Shown here: positions 10,895-20,619 of the stretch, in pieces | Position numbering within the stretch: position 1 is the stretch's first letter | How the letters are laid out: every line of letters starts with the position of its first letter | Assembly: GCF_001639065.2 (NCBI RefSeq) | Contig: NZ_LQXO02000032.1 | Location: 1-64,000, forward strand | Length of the DNA: 64,000 bases | Direction of reading: 5' to 3' | From: Vibrio barjaei | GTDB lineage: Bacteria; Pseudomonadota; Gammaproteobacteria; Enterobacterales; Vibrionaceae | The notes under the pieces: model-generated | Seen by the model: only the letters and a program-made list of their open reading frames with translations | Databases searched by the model: none | Told to the model about the DNA's origin: nothing | Position numbers and translations under genes: made by a program

Positions 10895-13090
10895 ATGGCA
10901 ACAGCCAACTTTTCGTTACAAACCAAAGATCGTAAAAGACTGATAAAGGACCGCTTGGTTCGTTGGATCGTGTCTTTTGGCGGTTTGAGTGTGTTGGCGA
11001 GTTTGATCTTTATCTTTGTCTATTTGGCTTATGTGACGTTCCCATTGTTTTCTGATGCCAAGGTAACATGGTCACAAGGGGTTGAGTTAAGTATAGATAA
11101 ACCTATCGTCTATAGCGTGGTAGACGACCACGGTACTCGAGCTGCTTTTGTGACATCTGAAGGAGCGGTGGTTGAGCAATCTCTAGTCTCAGGTCAACAA
11201 ACCACACGTCAACTTCCTATTAGTATCTCAATGCTTAAGACGATCAATAATGACCAGTTACTCATTGTTGATTCGGATCAGAGACTCGCTTTAGTCCAGC
11301 CTAAATTTAAATGGCAATCAGAAAAAGGACAAAGTGATCTAGAACTTGAGTTGCCAGGTCGTGCTGATTGGGTGCCGACTCATGGCAGCTTCATGTCATT
11401 GGTAACAGCAACCAGCAATGCTCACGGGACAGCCTTTGCTATGGTAGATAGTAGTGGCTTAGTCCATTTGATTTGGCAGCCAACGAGTTCAGATGCCTTG
11501 GATTCTTCCGATTCGATTGCAGTGCAGACTCTCTCTACTCTTGCTCCTTTAGACTCTGCCGATGAAATATTGCTAACTCCAGATGCGCAAACGGTTTACG
11601 TGCGAAGTGGTAATGAACTTGCTGTGATCAACAGAAGGGCCGAGCATCTCGTGGTTCGTGAACTGGTGGACTTAACCGCAGTGAATAGCGCCAACGTCAC
11701 CGGACTTAAATTGTTGTCTGGTGCTCACTCCTTATTGGTGGAGTATGACAACCAGCAAGTTTGGCAGTGGTTTGATGTGGTGAAACAAGACGCAAGGCAC
11801 TTAACTGCTATTCGTTCATTTGATTTTGATGCACCTTTAAATGCTTTAATTCCAGAGAACTTAACGAAAGGGTTCATAACCGTCTTAGCAGACGGGAGCA
11901 TGCAAAATAATTACACCACTAGTGAACGGGTTGTATTCACCAGTAGTCTGCCAAGTAAGGATCCGGTAAGCGCCTTTGCACTCTCTCATAACAATCAAAA
12001 TGCGTTGGTATTGTCGGGTCATACGACCTACTTAGGACATATTGATAATCCACATCCAGAAATTTCGTTGTCGGCATTGTTCGGCAAAGTGTGGTACGAG
12101 AGTTATCCAGAGCCTGAGTTTGTTTGGCAAACTACCGCGGCTTCTGATGAGTTTGAAGGCAAGTACAGTCTTGTACCTATTGCCTTTGGTACCATTAAAG
12201 CTGCGATGTTCGCTATGTTGTTTGCGGTACCGATTGCGGTTTTTGGCGCGATCTATACGGCGTATTTTATGTCGTCCACTATGCGTAAGGTCGTTAAGCC
12301 AACCATCGAACTGATGGAGGCGTTACCTACCGTTATCATTGGTTTTCTTGCTGGTCTTTGGTTTGCTCCGATAGTGGAAACGCATTTACCAGCGGTACTT
12401 CTGCTTCTGCTAACTCTACCTACTATTTGTCTATTAGCTGGCGTTGTTTGGTACATCTTGCCGCGTCAATACACCAGTAAACTACCCAGTGGATTGCATC
12501 CGTTTACGCTAATTCCTGTCATCATTGTTGCGATGTACCTGGCCATGACGTACTCCACTGATATGGAGGTATTGTTTTTTAATGGTGATGCCCGAGTTTT
12601 TCTTGCTCAGCATGGTATTGATTTTGACCAAAGAAATGCTCTAGTTGTCGGCTTTGCAATGGGGTTTGCTGTGATTCCGACCATCTTTACGATTGCTGAA
12701 GATGCGATCTTTTCTGTGCCGAAGCATCTCTCTGATGGTTCATTAGCACTAGGTGCAACTCAGTGGCAAACCTTAGTGTATGTTGTGCTACTAACCGCAA
12801 GTCCGGGGATTTTCTCGGCAGTAATGATGGGGTTGGGTCGAGCAGTAGGTGAGACTATGATCGTTTTGATGGCGACGGGCAACACACCGATATTAGATTG
12901 GAATATTTTTGAGGGCATGAGAACACTTTCTGCCACCATGGCTGTGGAGCTCCCTGAATCTGAGGTTGGAGGCAGCCACTATCGTTTGTTGTTTTTAATC
13001 GCGTTGATCTTGTTTAGTTTTACCTTTGTTGTGAATTCACTGGCAGAGTGGGTGAGACAAAGACTGAGGGAGAAATACAGTGCGCTGTAG
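10895..13090 (+). CDS. pstC: Phosphate ABC transporter permease PstC, long form
   Basis: A 731-residue permease, more than twice the length of E. coli PstC (319). After one membrane helix (about 28-55), a periplasmic domain of some 350 residues shows repeated beta-strand texts such as VVDDHGTRAAFVTSEGAVVEQS and AFALSHNNQNALVLSG, suggesting a beta-propeller-like fold. The permease core (from about 430) has several helices and the coupling loop GLGRAVGETMIVLMATGN. It imports phosphate with PstA and PstB. It is first in pstC-pstA-pstB-phoU, 100 bases after a Pho box. Confidence 0.95.
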   Translation: MATANFSLQTKDRKRLIKDRLVRWIVSFGGLSVLASLIFIFVYLAYVTFPLFSDAKVTWSQGVELSIDKPIVYSVVDDHGTRAAFVTSEGAVVEQSLVSGQQTTRQLPISISMLKTINNDQLLIVDSDQRLALVQPKFKWQSEKGQSDLELELPGRADWVPTHGSFMSLVTATSNAHGTAFAMVDSSGLVHLIWQPTSSDALDSSDSIAVQTLSTLAPLDSADEILLTPDAQTVYVRSGNELAVINRRAEHLVVRELVDLTAVNSANVTGLKLLSGAHSLLVEYDNQQVWQWFDVVKQDARHLTAIRSFDFDAPLNALIPENLTKGFITVLADGSMQNNYTTSERVVFTSSLPSKDPVSAFALSHNNQNALVLSGHTTYLGHIDNPHPEISLSALFGKVWYESYPEPEFVWQTTAASDEFEGKYSLVPIAFGTIKAAMFAMLFAVPIAVFGAIYTAYFMSSTMRKVVKPTIELMEALPTVIIGFLAGLWFAPIVETHLPAVLLLLLTLPTICLLAGVVWYILPRQYTSKLPSGLHPFTLIPVIIVAMYLAMTYSTDMEVLFFNGDARVFLAQHGIDFDQRNALVVGFAMGFAVIPTIFTIAEDAIFSVPKHLSDGSLALGATQWQTLVYVVLLTASPGIFSAVMMGLGRAVGETMIVLMATGNTPILDWNIFEGMRTLSATMAVELPESEVGGSHYRLLFLIALILFSFTFVVNSLAEWVRQRLREKYSAL

Positions 13091-13110
13091 AATGTGGAAG
13101 GAGCCTTACC

Positions 13111-14757
13111 ATGTTTAAGTGGCTCAAATCTGGCGCACCTTGGGTTTGGCTAACAGGTGGTGCGGTTAGCATCAGCTTAATATCCGTGCTTGGTCTTTTG
13201 TTATTGATTGGTTGGAAAGGGCTCACTTATTTTTGGCCCGCACCGCTTTATCAATGGCAAGATGACAACGGCAAAGCTCTAATCGGGCAGATTTACTCAA
13301 AGACTTGGGTTCCCTCCCATAACATTCCCGATGCGGATAAGCTGTTGCCGACTGATGTGCTGACAGAGGGCAAAGTAGAGCGTCTGAGTATTAAAGTCGC
13401 TAATCGAGACTTATATGGTGTCGATTTTATTTCTTTGCTTGCACCGCAAATTAAATTGCAAACGACACCAGCCGATCTTGTCGTTTTAGAGAGAACACGT
13501 GGCGGTGACTTTTTTGGGAAAATTATCGCTCTAAAGACGCCTGATGGTGATATTACTACTGATCTTAACACATTGTTGAAGCTGGAAATTGAGCAGGTGA
13601 AACTGACTCGAGAGCAAATAGATGACACGATTAAACGTAAAATACGTGGGTTGAATCATCAATTGGAAGCATTACGGCTAAAGCAACGTCGAGACTCACT
13701 TAATGGAGAGCTGTCAGAGGAGCTTACTCACCGTTATGAGCAGCAAGTCAGTATTATTCACCAACAGCTAAACCAAAGTGAAGGGGAGCTGGATGCACTG
13801 CGTAGCGAGTTGAGCAGCAAAACGCTCATTGTTGAAGATATGCGTGGTGAGAAAGTTGAGATTGGGTTAAATCGGATCCTTGATTTCTGGTATCCGAACA
13901 ACATGTCTTTTGCCGATAAGTTGGTGCATTGGGGTGGACAAGTCTGGAAGTTCCTCTCTGATGACCCACGAGAGTCAAACTCTGAAGGTGGCGTGTTCCC
14001 TGCAATTTTCGGTACTGTCTTGTTGGTTATTATTATGTCTGTAATGGTGATGCCATTAGGGGTGCTGGTGGCGGTGTATCTACATGAATATGCTGAAAAT
14101 AACGCGCTTACACGAATGATACGGGTAGGGGTGATTAACCTCGCGGGGGTACCATCCATTGTATACGGTGTGTTTGGTTTAGGCTTTTTCGTTTATACCA
14201 TTGGTGGTTCTATTGATTCGCTGTTCTATGCTGAGCGATTACCTGCACCAACGTTTGGCACTCCGGGGCTATTGTGGTCGGCATTAACACTCGCGATTCT
14301 TACGTTGCCAGTAGTGATCGTCGCAACGGAAGAAGGGCTGAATAGAATTCCGGTGTCCGCCAGACATGGTTCATTAGCTCTAGGAGCAACGCAATCTGAA
14401 ACGCTTTGGCGCATTGTATTGCCTATGGCAAGCCCTGCAATAATCACCGGGCTGATCCTTGCAGTGGCGCGAGCGGCAGGAGAGGTTGCACCTCTAATGC
14501 TAGTCGGTGTGGTAAAACTAGCATCAAGCTTGCCTATCGATTCGCAGTTTCCATTTTTGCATCTGGAGCGCAAATTTATGCACCTCGGCTTTCATATCTA
14601 TGATGTGGGCTTTCAAACCTCGAATATTGAAGCAGCAAGACCGTTAGTCTATGCCACCTCATTCTTGTTGGTGACGGTTGTTGTTGGACTAAACTTAACA
14701 GCAATCGCCATTCGAAATAACCTGCGCGAAAAGTATCGAACATTAGGACAAGATTAA
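13111..14757 (+). CDS. pstA: Phosphate ABC transporter permease PstA, long form
   Basis: A 548-residue permease, against 296 in E. coli. The ATG at 13111 follows AAGGAG (13098-13103); a longer frame open from 13048 overlaps pstC and lacks support. After one helix (about 17-38) comes a periplasmic region including a coiled coil (about 165-250, [13 protein letters not shown]...[18 protein letters not shown]). The permease core starts near 290 and includes the coupling loop [16 protein letters not shown]. The large insertions in both PstC and PstA may pack together outside the membrane; this is inference. pstB starts two bases after the stop. Confidence 0.95.
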   Translation: MFKWLKSGAPWVWLTGGAVSISLISVLGLLLLIGWKGLTYFWPAPLYQWQDDNGKALIGQIYSKTWVPSHNIPDADKLLPTDVLTEGKVERLSIKVANRDLYGVDFISLLAPQIKLQTTPADLVVLERTRGGDFFGKIIALKTPDGDITTDLNTLLKLEIEQVKLTREQIDDTIKRKIRGLNHQLEALRLKQRRDSLNGELSEELTHRYEQQVSIIHQQLNQSEGELDALRSELSSKTLIVEDMRGEKVEIGLNRILDFWYPNNMSFADKLVHWGGQVWKFLSDDPRESNSEGGVFPAIFGTVLLVIIMSVMVMPLGVLVAVYLHEYAENNALTRMIRVGVINLAGVPSIVYGVFGLGFFVYTIGGSIDSLFYAERLPAPTFGTPGLLWSALTLAILTLPVVIVATEEGLNRIPVSARHGSLALGATQSETLWRIVLPMASPAIITGLILAVARAAGEVAPLMLVGVVKLASSLPIDSQFPFLHLERKFMHLGFHIYDVGFQTSNIEAARPLVYATSFLLVTVVVGLNLTAIAIRNNLREKYRTLGQD

Positions 14758-14759
14758 TC

Positions 14760-15578
14760 ATGTTTTCTATCAATCAAACTTTGGGCTACCCCACGCCTTT
14801 AGATATTAACAATCTAAGCGATGAGCAAACCGCCATTGCGATAGAAAACTTGAATCTGTTTTATCGCGATAAACAAGCTCTAGATGACGTATCTATGCGG
14901 ATCCCAAAAGGGCAAGTGACGGCATTTATCGGACCGTCTGGTTGTGGTAAGTCGACTCTGCTTCGCTGTATCAATCGGATGAATGATCTGATTGAAGGTT
15001 GTACGGTGACAGGCAAAGTGAAATTACATGGAGGTAATGTTTATCATCCAGATGTGGACGTCGCGACTTTGCGAAGACGAGTTGGGATGGTGTTTCAGCG
15101 TCCGAATCCATTTCCAAAGTCTATTTATGAGAATGTGGTTTACGGATTGCGGCTTCAAGGAATTAAGAATAGCCGCAATCTCGATGATGCGGTAGAACGA
15201 GCACTGCGCTCAGCAGCCCTTTGGGATGAAGTGAAAGATAGATTACATGAGAATGCGTTTGGGCTGTCAGGTGGACAACAACAGCGACTGGTGATTGCTC
15301 GAGCCATCGCCATTGAGCCCGAAGTATTGCTGCTGGATGAGCCAACCTCGGCGCTTGATCCTATTTCAACATTAACCATCGAAGAGCTCATTAATGAGCT
15401 TAAAACCAAATACACGGTTGTGATCGTAACGCATAACATGCAGCAAGCGGCGCGAGTTAGTGATCACACTGCCTTTATTCACCTAGGAAAATTGGTAGAG
15501 TATGCGGATACTGATACTATATTTACCTCACCGATTGAAAAACAAACCGAAGACTATATTACCGGTCGTTACGGTTAA
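14760..15578 (+). CDS. pstB: Phosphate ABC transporter ATPase PstB
   Basis: A 272-residue ABC ATPase with Walker [11 protein letters not shown]-loop [17 protein letters not shown], signature [14 protein letters not shown], Walker [13 protein letters not shown] and switch His in [12 protein letters not shown]. The [12 protein letters not shown] text is specific to PstB. It powers phosphate import through PstCA and takes part in signalling to PhoR. The short 20-residue N-terminal extension is usual for gammaproteobacterial PstB. Confidence 0.98.
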   Translation: MFSINQTLGYPTPLDINNLSDEQTAIAIENLNLFYRDKQALDDVSMRIPKGQVTAFIGPSGCGKSTLLRCINRMNDLIEGCTVTGKVKLHGGNVYHPDVDVATLRRRVGMVFQRPNPFPKSIYENVVYGLRLQGIKNSRNLDDAVERALRSAALWDEVKDRLHENAFGLSGGQQQRLVIARAIAIEPEVLLLDEPTSALDPISTLTIEELINELKTKYTVVIVTHNMQQAARVSDHTAFIHLGKLVEYADTDTIFTSPIEKQTEDYITGRYG

Positions 15579-15596
15579 TTAAGGAAGTTGTTGGAC

Positions 15597-16292
15597 ATGC
15601 ATTTTGGTCGTCATATCTCTGGTCAGTTTAATGCCGAATTAGAATCGATACGCACTCATGTGTTAACGATGGGAGGGCTGGTCGAACAGCAATTATCCTT
15701 TGCAATGCAGGCGTTGCACAAAGATGACCTTGAGCTGGCCAAAAAAGTGGTTAGGGACGATCACAAAGTGAATGCGATGGAAGTCTCCATCGACGAGGCA
15801 TGTACGCGAATTATTGCTAAACGCCAGCCTACGGCGAAAGATCTTCGCTTAGTGATGGCAATCATCAAAACGATAACGGATCTTGAGCGTATCGGTGATG
15901 TTGCGACTCGAATTGCTCGAGTCGCTATAGAGCAACCATCAACGAAACAACAGAAATTTCATGTCTCTTTAGAACCGCTATGCCGGCAAGCCATCACTAT
16001 GTTGCATCAAGTACTTGATGCATTTGCTCGTATGGATGTCGACGCTGCTGCTGAAGTCTATAAATTAGATGACAAGCTGGATGCAGAGTATGAAGCCGTG
16101 GTTCGTCAATTGATGACGTATATGATGGAAGACCCGAAGAACATTCCTAACATTCTTCAGGTCATGTGGTCAGCTCGAGCCATTGAGCGGGTGGGTGATC
16201 GTTGCCAGAATATTTGCGAATACATCATTTACTTCGTGAAGGGTAAAGATGTTCGTCACCTGGACGAAAAAGCTATTAACGACATTCTTTAG
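15597..16292 (+). CDS. phoU: Phosphate signalling protein PhoU
   Basis: A 231-residue helical protein with two PhoU repeats. Metal-binding texts are [16 protein letters not shown] (about 98-113) and [20 protein letters not shown] (about 198-217), the E/D-rich blocks that define the family. PhoU keeps PhoR off when phosphate is plentiful. The ATG at 15597 is chosen over an in-frame TTG at 15588 because AAGGAAG (15581-15587) fits it. It ends the pst operon. Just past the stop an inverted repeat TTGGGC...GCCCAA spans 16293-16316 without a T-run. Confidence 0.97.
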   Translation: MHFGRHISGQFNAELESIRTHVLTMGGLVEQQLSFAMQALHKDDLELAKKVVRDDHKVNAMEVSIDEACTRIIAKRQPTAKDLRLVMAIIKTITDLERIGDVATRIARVAIEQPSTKQQKFHVSLEPLCRQAITMLHQVLDAFARMDVDAAAEVYKLDDKLDAEYEAVVRQLMTYMMEDPKNIPNILQVMWSARAIERVGDRCQNICEYIIYFVKGKDVRHLDEKAINDIL

Positions 16293-16302
16293 TTGGGCAG
16301 TT

Positions 16303-16791
16303 TTAGAAACGCCCAATCACACCGAAGTTCAAGGTCATATTCGAGCCTACTGGGATATAGGTGTCTTGCGCGTTAAATACGTCATAATCGAAGCCTGTTT
16401 TTAAACCAAAGCTTGAATTGAGCATATAAACATAACTTGCACCAATACTTAAGCCTAGGGAACTGCGACTACTCGATTCACTATCGCGGCTATCGCGACC
16501 GTAATAATCAGCAAGGCCAAATTCAGCTTGCAAGCCATGGTCCTGTTTGTGTCCGAACATATGTTGTAATCCTAGGCGGTAGGAGTCTAGTCGTTCGTCG
16601 TAACGGTTAGTGTTATAGGTCTTGCGTCCATAGCTAAAAAATACAGCATCCATACCTAGTGTGTCCGCTACACCTAACTGAATACCAGCGCCATTGTATA
16701 TACCGATTTTGAGGTCAGGTGATACGTGGAACGTTTGAGCTGATGTTGTGAAAGAAAGAGTAGCGATTAGAGGTAACAATAGCTTTTTCAT
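16303..16791 (-). CDS. Small outer-membrane beta-barrel protein
   Basis: A 162-residue protein with a clear signal peptide (MKKLLLPLIATLSFTTSAQ). The mature part alternates polar and aromatic or hydrophobic residues (SYRLGLQHMFG, HGLQAEFGLADYYG, LGLSIGASYVYML, FGLKTGFDYDVF) and ends in Phe (LNFGVIGRF), as eight-stranded outer-membrane barrels do. No specific family is recognised. The ATG at 16791 follows AAGGTG; the preceding TTG is ignored. It lies back to back with phoU, ten bases from its stop. Confidence 0.75.
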   Translation of the reverse strand: MKKLLLPLIATLSFTTSAQTFHVSPDLKIGIYNGAGIQLGVADTLGMDAVFFSYGRKTYNTNRYDERLDSYRLGLQHMFGHKQDHGLQAEFGLADYYGRDSRDSESSSRSSLGLSIGASYVYMLNSSFGLKTGFDYDVFNAQDTYIPVGSNMTLNFGVIGRF

Positions 16792-16876
16792 CAAGCACCT
16801 TTATGGGACAGTAAAAGTGCGTTGATGGTAGCTACCGTCGTGCTACATGGCTAAAAAGAGTTGCTTATAACTATTA

Positions 16877-17824
16877 TTAGTCCTGATTATTGATATGTTG
16901 TTGGATTTTTTCGCGTAGCATTTTTTCTAACCACTTGGTTTTAGGTGAGTGGCGATTCTTATTATGAACGTAAGCATACAGACCTTTGGTATAAGGTTGC
17001 TGCTGCTCGTTAATCTCTACTTTTAAGGCCCTGAGCTGCTTGCTGTGTTGACTTGGTAGTAGGTTTGAATGAGGCAATATCATATCTGTTGACGATACTA
17101 CATCAATGATCGCTAACACGACCTCAGAGCGAAAGCCCACCTTTGCTTCATATCCGAGTTGTTCTAGTATTTGAGCGGCAAAACTAAAGTTGTCATTCCA
17201 CCCTGGAGAAATGAGTGATGCAATCTCATATTTAGCTGCATCATGAGGAGTGATGATATCGCTCTTAAGGGGATGATCTTGACGTACATAAACGCGAGCT
17301 TCCATGTCTGCTAACTTGTCTCTAGCAATCTCTTTAGATATGCCGTCTAAGTCATAATGCATCCCTAGAAACACTTCACCGTTACGAAGTTGCTCTGGGG
17401 TTTGCTGAGTCCAACTGGTGAGTTCTAAGTTGAGGTTTGGCGCTTGCTTTCTTAGTTCTATAAACAGAGAACCCGCCAAACAAGATAATACGATTGGCGC
17501 TAAAGCGATTTTTATGGTTCCTTCCAGTTCACTCGGCGAGAAGTCGGAAAGTTGTTCTAAAGACGCTTCGAGACCATCCAAGTAAGGGGCGATTTTTTCC
17601 TCTACTAGAAGGGCAAATGGTGTTGGCTCTAACCCGCCCTGTACTTTGACAAAGAGTTCATCATCTAAGTGAAAGCGCAGCTTTTGCAGTGCTTGACTGA
17701 TTGCAGGCTGAGTCACAAACAAGCGCTCGGCGGTTTTTCGGGCATTGCGCTCCTGCAATAGAACACGAAACGTTCTGAGTAGGTTCAAATCGAGCTTTTG
17801 AAATAAATTTGCTGACGTTTTCAT
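16877..17824 (-). CDS. LysR family transcriptional regulator
   Basis: A 315-residue regulator. The N-terminal helix-turn-helix (about 12-70: LDLNLLRTFRVLLQERNARKTAERLFVTQPAISQALQKLR) is typical LysR, followed by a periplasmic-binding-like effector domain (about 95-300). The opening 'LNLLRTF' resembles the NodD/LeuO-like subgroup. No divergent partner gene is present, since both neighbours point the same way, so its target is unknown. Confidence 0.93.
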   Translation of the reverse strand: MKTSANLFQKLDLNLLRTFRVLLQERNARKTAERLFVTQPAISQALQKLRFHLDDELFVKVQGGLEPTPFALLVEEKIAPYLDGLEASLEQLSDFSPSELEGTIKIALAPIVLSCLAGSLFIELRKQAPNLNLELTSWTQQTPEQLRNGEVFLGMHYDLDGISKEIARDKLADMEARVYVRQDHPLKSDIITPHDAAKYEIASLISPGWNDNFSFAAQILEQLGYEAKVGFRSEVVLAIIDVVSSTDMILPHSNLLPSQHSKQLRALKVEINEQQQPYTKGLYAYVHNKNRHSPKTKWLEKMLREKIQQHINNQD

Positions 17825-17911
17825 AAATCCCTAGAAGAAAGTAGTGCGAGATTGAAAGAAGCTTAAAGATGGTCGGCTTCTTTTCTGGAGCCCAGATTAA
17901 AAGAACAAGCT

Positions 17912-18661
17912 TTATAATGAGTTTAGCACTTTCGCTACTGCTCGAATTTTATCACTGCTTGTCACAGGAATAGCAAAGTCATCCACATCATCACGACCCA
18001 TTTTTGCATCGTCAGCAATGAAATGCATCTTGCTTTTTCTAGTTGATTTGCCTGAAAGGTGGACTTCCGTAACGTGACTGGTGGCGATGATCTTAGCGAC
18101 ATTATCAGCATTGACTCCAGCTCCGGCCATCAATTCTATGCGTCCATTTGCCAAAGCAGACAGCTTGGCGAGCATATCGCTACCGTCTAGTGCATTTGAG
18201 GCCAGTCCGGATGTGAGTATTCGCTCACACCCTAATGCGATTACATCCTCCAAAGCCTGTTCGGGATGTTTGCATTGGTCGAACGCTCGATGGAAGGTTA
18301 CACCCAGCTGTAACTCATGAGCCAGTTTTACTAAGCGGATAGAACGAGGCATATCGATGTTGCCATCTTTATCAAGTAGGCCTAAAACGATGCCTTGAGC
18401 ACCATATTTAGCGGCGGTGCGCACGTCTTCTGCCATGATTTCAACATCGTCACAATCATAGAGGAAATCACCTTGTCTAGGACGTATCATGACGTAGATA
18501 GGAATAGAAGAAGATTGGACAGCTTGTTTAATGAGGCCTGCGTTCGGGGTTAGTCCCCCTAACGCCAAAGATGAGCATAGCTCAATCCGCGTAGCACCAC
18601 CTGTAATCGCCAGTGGCAGGGACTCGATATTATCGATACAGACTTCAAGTTGGTAGTTCAT
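17912..18661 (-). CDS. cutC: CutC family protein
   Basis: A 249-residue TIM-barrel protein. Family texts are [35 protein letters not shown] near the start, [29 protein letters not shown] and ERILTSG. CutC was first linked to copper tolerance in E. coli, but that role is now doubted and the reaction is unknown. It stands alone and leftward, with the prx2 terminator upstream. Confidence 0.95.
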   Translation of the reverse strand: MNYQLEVCIDNIESLPLAITGGATRIELCSSLALGGLTPNAGLIKQAVQSSSIPIYVMIRPRQGDFLYDCDDVEIMAEDVRTAAKYGAQGIVLGLLDKDGNIDMPRSIRLVKLAHELQLGVTFHRAFDQCKHPEQALEDVIALGCERILTSGLASNALDGSDMLAKLSALANGRIELMAGAGVNADNVAKIIATSHVTEVHLSGKSTRKSKMHFIADDAKMGRDDVDDFAIPVTSSDKIRAVAKVLNSL

Positions 18662-18722
18662 AAGGTTTCTCAGTAACTATACTGGGTATCAATATATCTC
18701 TGCTTTTGAATTCTGAAAATAG

Positions 18723-18758
18723 AAAAAGCCCGAGTCGTGACTCGGGCTTTAATTTTTT
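18723..18758. terminator. Terminator downstream of prx2
   Basis: A ten-base-pair stem AAAGCCCGAG/CTCGGGCTTT has T-runs on both strands: TTTTTC on the minus strand, toward cutC, and TTTTTT on the plus strand. It probably ends leftward prx2 transcription about 100 bases after the stop and insulates cutC. Confidence 0.85.
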
Positions 18759-18853
18759 GGCTAACTCGTTTCTTCTTCAATGATTGGCTGCGTTTTTCGC
18801 TTTATATTTATCCAACCATCAACCCTGATTGAGCGCAGGGTGAAGGTATCGAA

Positions 18854-19462
18854 TTATTTAGACAGGTCGTCTGCGTGCTCAGATAGGAACGCTGCAACAC
18901 CTTTTGGAGATGCGTCCATACCAGCTTTACCTTCTTCCCATTGTGCAGGACATACTTCGCCGTGCTTCTGGTGGAAGTTTAGAGCGTCAACCATACGTAG
19001 CATTTCGTCGATGTTACGGCCTAGAGGTAGGTCGTTAACTACTTGGTGACGTACAAGACCGTCTTCGTCGATTAGGAAAGAACCACGGAAAGCAACGCCT
19101 GCTTCTGGGTGCTCTACGTCGTACGCTTGGCAGATTTCGTGTTTAACGTCTGCAACTAGAGGGTACTTAACTTGACCAATACCGCCATCTTCGATAGCAG
19201 TGTTACGCCATGCGTTATGAGAGAACTGAGAATCGATAGAAACACCGATAACTTCACAACCTTTAGCTTGGAAATCAGCAAGACGGTTGTCGAATGCGAT
19301 CAGTTCTGATGGGCAAACGAAAGTGAAGTCTAGTGGGTAGAAGAATACAACTGCTTTTTTACCTTTAGTGAACTCAGCAAAGTTAAAGTTCTCAACGATA
19401 TCACCGTTACCTAGAACAGCTGCTGCAGTAAAGTCTGGGGCTTGACGACCAACTAGTACCAT
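18854..19462 (-). CDS. prx2: 2-Cys peroxiredoxin (Prx2 type)
   Basis: A 202-residue AhpC/Prx1-class peroxidase. The peroxidatic Cys is C50 in PLDFTFVCPSE and the resolving Cys C171 in HGEVCPAQW. The intact C-terminal tail (from KAGMDASPKGVAAFL) and the GGIG motif (93-96) are features of peroxide-sensitive, typical 2-Cys enzymes. It reduces hydrogen peroxide and alkyl peroxides. It is divergent from oxyR2, the arrangement described for Vibrio vulnificus prx2, where this enzyme clears low peroxide without AhpF. No ahpF lies nearby. Confidence 0.93.
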   Translation of the reverse strand: MVLVGRQAPDFTAAAVLGNGDIVENFNFAEFTKGKKAVVFFYPLDFTFVCPSELIAFDNRLADFQAKGCEVIGVSIDSQFSHNAWRNTAIEDGGIGQVKYPLVADVKHEICQAYDVEHPEAGVAFRGSFLIDEDGLVRHQVVNDLPLGRNIDEMLRMVDALNFHQKHGEVCPAQWEEGKAGMDASPKGVAAFLSEHADDLSK

Positions 19463-19489
19463 TTTTTTGCTCCTAAATAGAGTTTAATT

Positions 19490-19507
19490 CAAACCATTTT
19501 TGGTTTG
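19490..19507 (-). promoter_or_regulatory. Hairpin in the prx2 leader
   Basis: CAAACCA-TTTT-TGGTTTG is a perfect 7-bp inverted repeat with a 4-base loop, 28 bases upstream of the prx2 start. In the mRNA it would form a stem close to the ribosome site; in DNA it could be an operator. Its role is unknown. Confidence 0.45.
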
Positions 19508-19560
19508 GTCCGTGTTTGTGCGAGACAAACTATAGTACACATTGTAGTATTGAAAAAAGC

Positions 19561-19580
19561 GAAATTAATAGATTAATTTC
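19561..19580. promoter_or_regulatory. AT-rich palindrome between prx2 and oxyR2
   Basis: GAAATTAA-TAGA-TTAATTTC is a perfect 8-bp inverted repeat, 70 bases before oxyR2 and about 100 before prx2. The nearby ACTATAGTACACATTGTAGT (19528-19547) has ACTA/TAGT arms and is a better candidate for OxyR-type binding. Assignment of either to OxyR2 is inference. Confidence 0.35.
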
Positions 19581-19649
19581 ATCGAAAAAAGCGATGAAGC
19601 AGTAATGCCGATTCCTTTTTTGATATTGGTCCAAAAACAGGCAGTTACC

Positions 19650-20555
19650 ATGAATAAATGGCCCAGTTTAAAGCAGCTTCATTACTTGGTTACTCTGCAT
19701 GAGACGCGACACTTTAGTGAAGCCGCAGAGCGCTGTTTCGTCAGCCAGTCTACGTTAAGTAAAGGCATTCAGAACCTAGAAGAGCTGATAGGCTGTCCTC
19801 TCTATGAAAAGAAAGATAAGAAAAGTCCGTTAGTCTTTACCCAAGCTGGTGAAATGGTGGTTTCACAAGGGAGGGAGCTCCTAGCGAAGGGGCAAGACCT
19901 GATTGAATTAGGCAATTTGTGTCAAGGTGATGCAATGCAGGGGCAGTTGAAGCTCGGTTGTATCCCTACAATAGCGCCATTCTTACTGTGTGATTTAGTA
20001 CAGGAAGTGAACGCGCGTTACCCTCAGCTTAATCTTTTACTTAGAGAAGATACTACAGCGAACTTACTCGCCGCGCTGAGACATGGTGAATTGGACGTTC
20101 TCATTTTGGCGCTCCCGATGGACATCGGCAATATGGATAGCTGCATTGTTGGACATGACCCGTTCAAAATGGTCATCAGCCGTAATCAAGCGGACAGAAT
20201 TCGTGTTCCTATCAAATATGATGATCTACCGGATGAATCGGTTTTCTTGTTAGAAAATGAACACTGTTTAACGGAGCATGCGGTTTCTGCGTGCAAGCTG
20301 ACTGAGAAAGAGAAAATCAATCCATTTAGCGCAACAAGCTTACATACTTTGGTTCAAATGGTTGCTAATGGGTTGGGGACGACATTTATTCCTCAGATGG
20401 CGATCGAGCATGGTCTATTAGAGAATCAAAATCTTATTGTTGTGGAGCCACCGGGGCAGCAGGCTTATCGTGATATTGGATTAGTTTGGCGACCAAGTTC
20501 ATCTCGACGTGACTCATTTCTTCAACTGGCGGATGTGGTTTCAGAGTTACTTTAG
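19650..20555 (+). CDS. oxyR2: Peroxide-sensing LysR regulator OxyR2
   Basis: A 301-residue LysR protein. The DNA-binding domain is residues 5-64 (LHYLVTLHETRHFSEAAERCFVSQSTLSKGIQNLEEL). The sensor loop reads LLENEHCLTEHAVSAC, putting redox cysteines at C206 and C215 with E204 two before the first. As I recall, these are exactly the positions reported for Vibrio vulnificus OxyR2, where Glu204 makes it over-sensitive to peroxide compared with OxyR1. The ATG at 19650 gives this numbering; a frame open from 19605 adds 15 unlikely residues. It is divergent from prx2, its expected target. Confidence 0.92.
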   Translation: MNKWPSLKQLHYLVTLHETRHFSEAAERCFVSQSTLSKGIQNLEELIGCPLYEKKDKKSPLVFTQAGEMVVSQGRELLAKGQDLIELGNLCQGDAMQGQLKLGCIPTIAPFLLCDLVQEVNARYPQLNLLLREDTTANLLAALRHGELDVLILALPMDIGNMDSCIVGHDPFKMVISRNQADRIRVPIKYDDLPDESVFLLENEHCLTEHAVSACKLTEKEKINPFSATSLHTLVQMVANGLGTTFIPQMAIEHGLLENQNLIVVEPPGQQAYRDIGLVWRPSSSRRDSFLQLADVVSELL

Positions 20556-20592
20556 TTTTTAAACAATTCTACTTATTAGGCAACTGCTAGTG

Positions 20593-20619
20593 AAAGGCAC
20601 CAACTTTGGTGTCTTTTTT
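20593..20619 (+). terminator. Terminator after oxyR2
   Basis: AAAGGCACC and GGTGTCTTT pair (one G-T) around AACTTT, followed by a T-run. It begins 37 bases after the oxyR2 stop. Confidence 0.85.
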
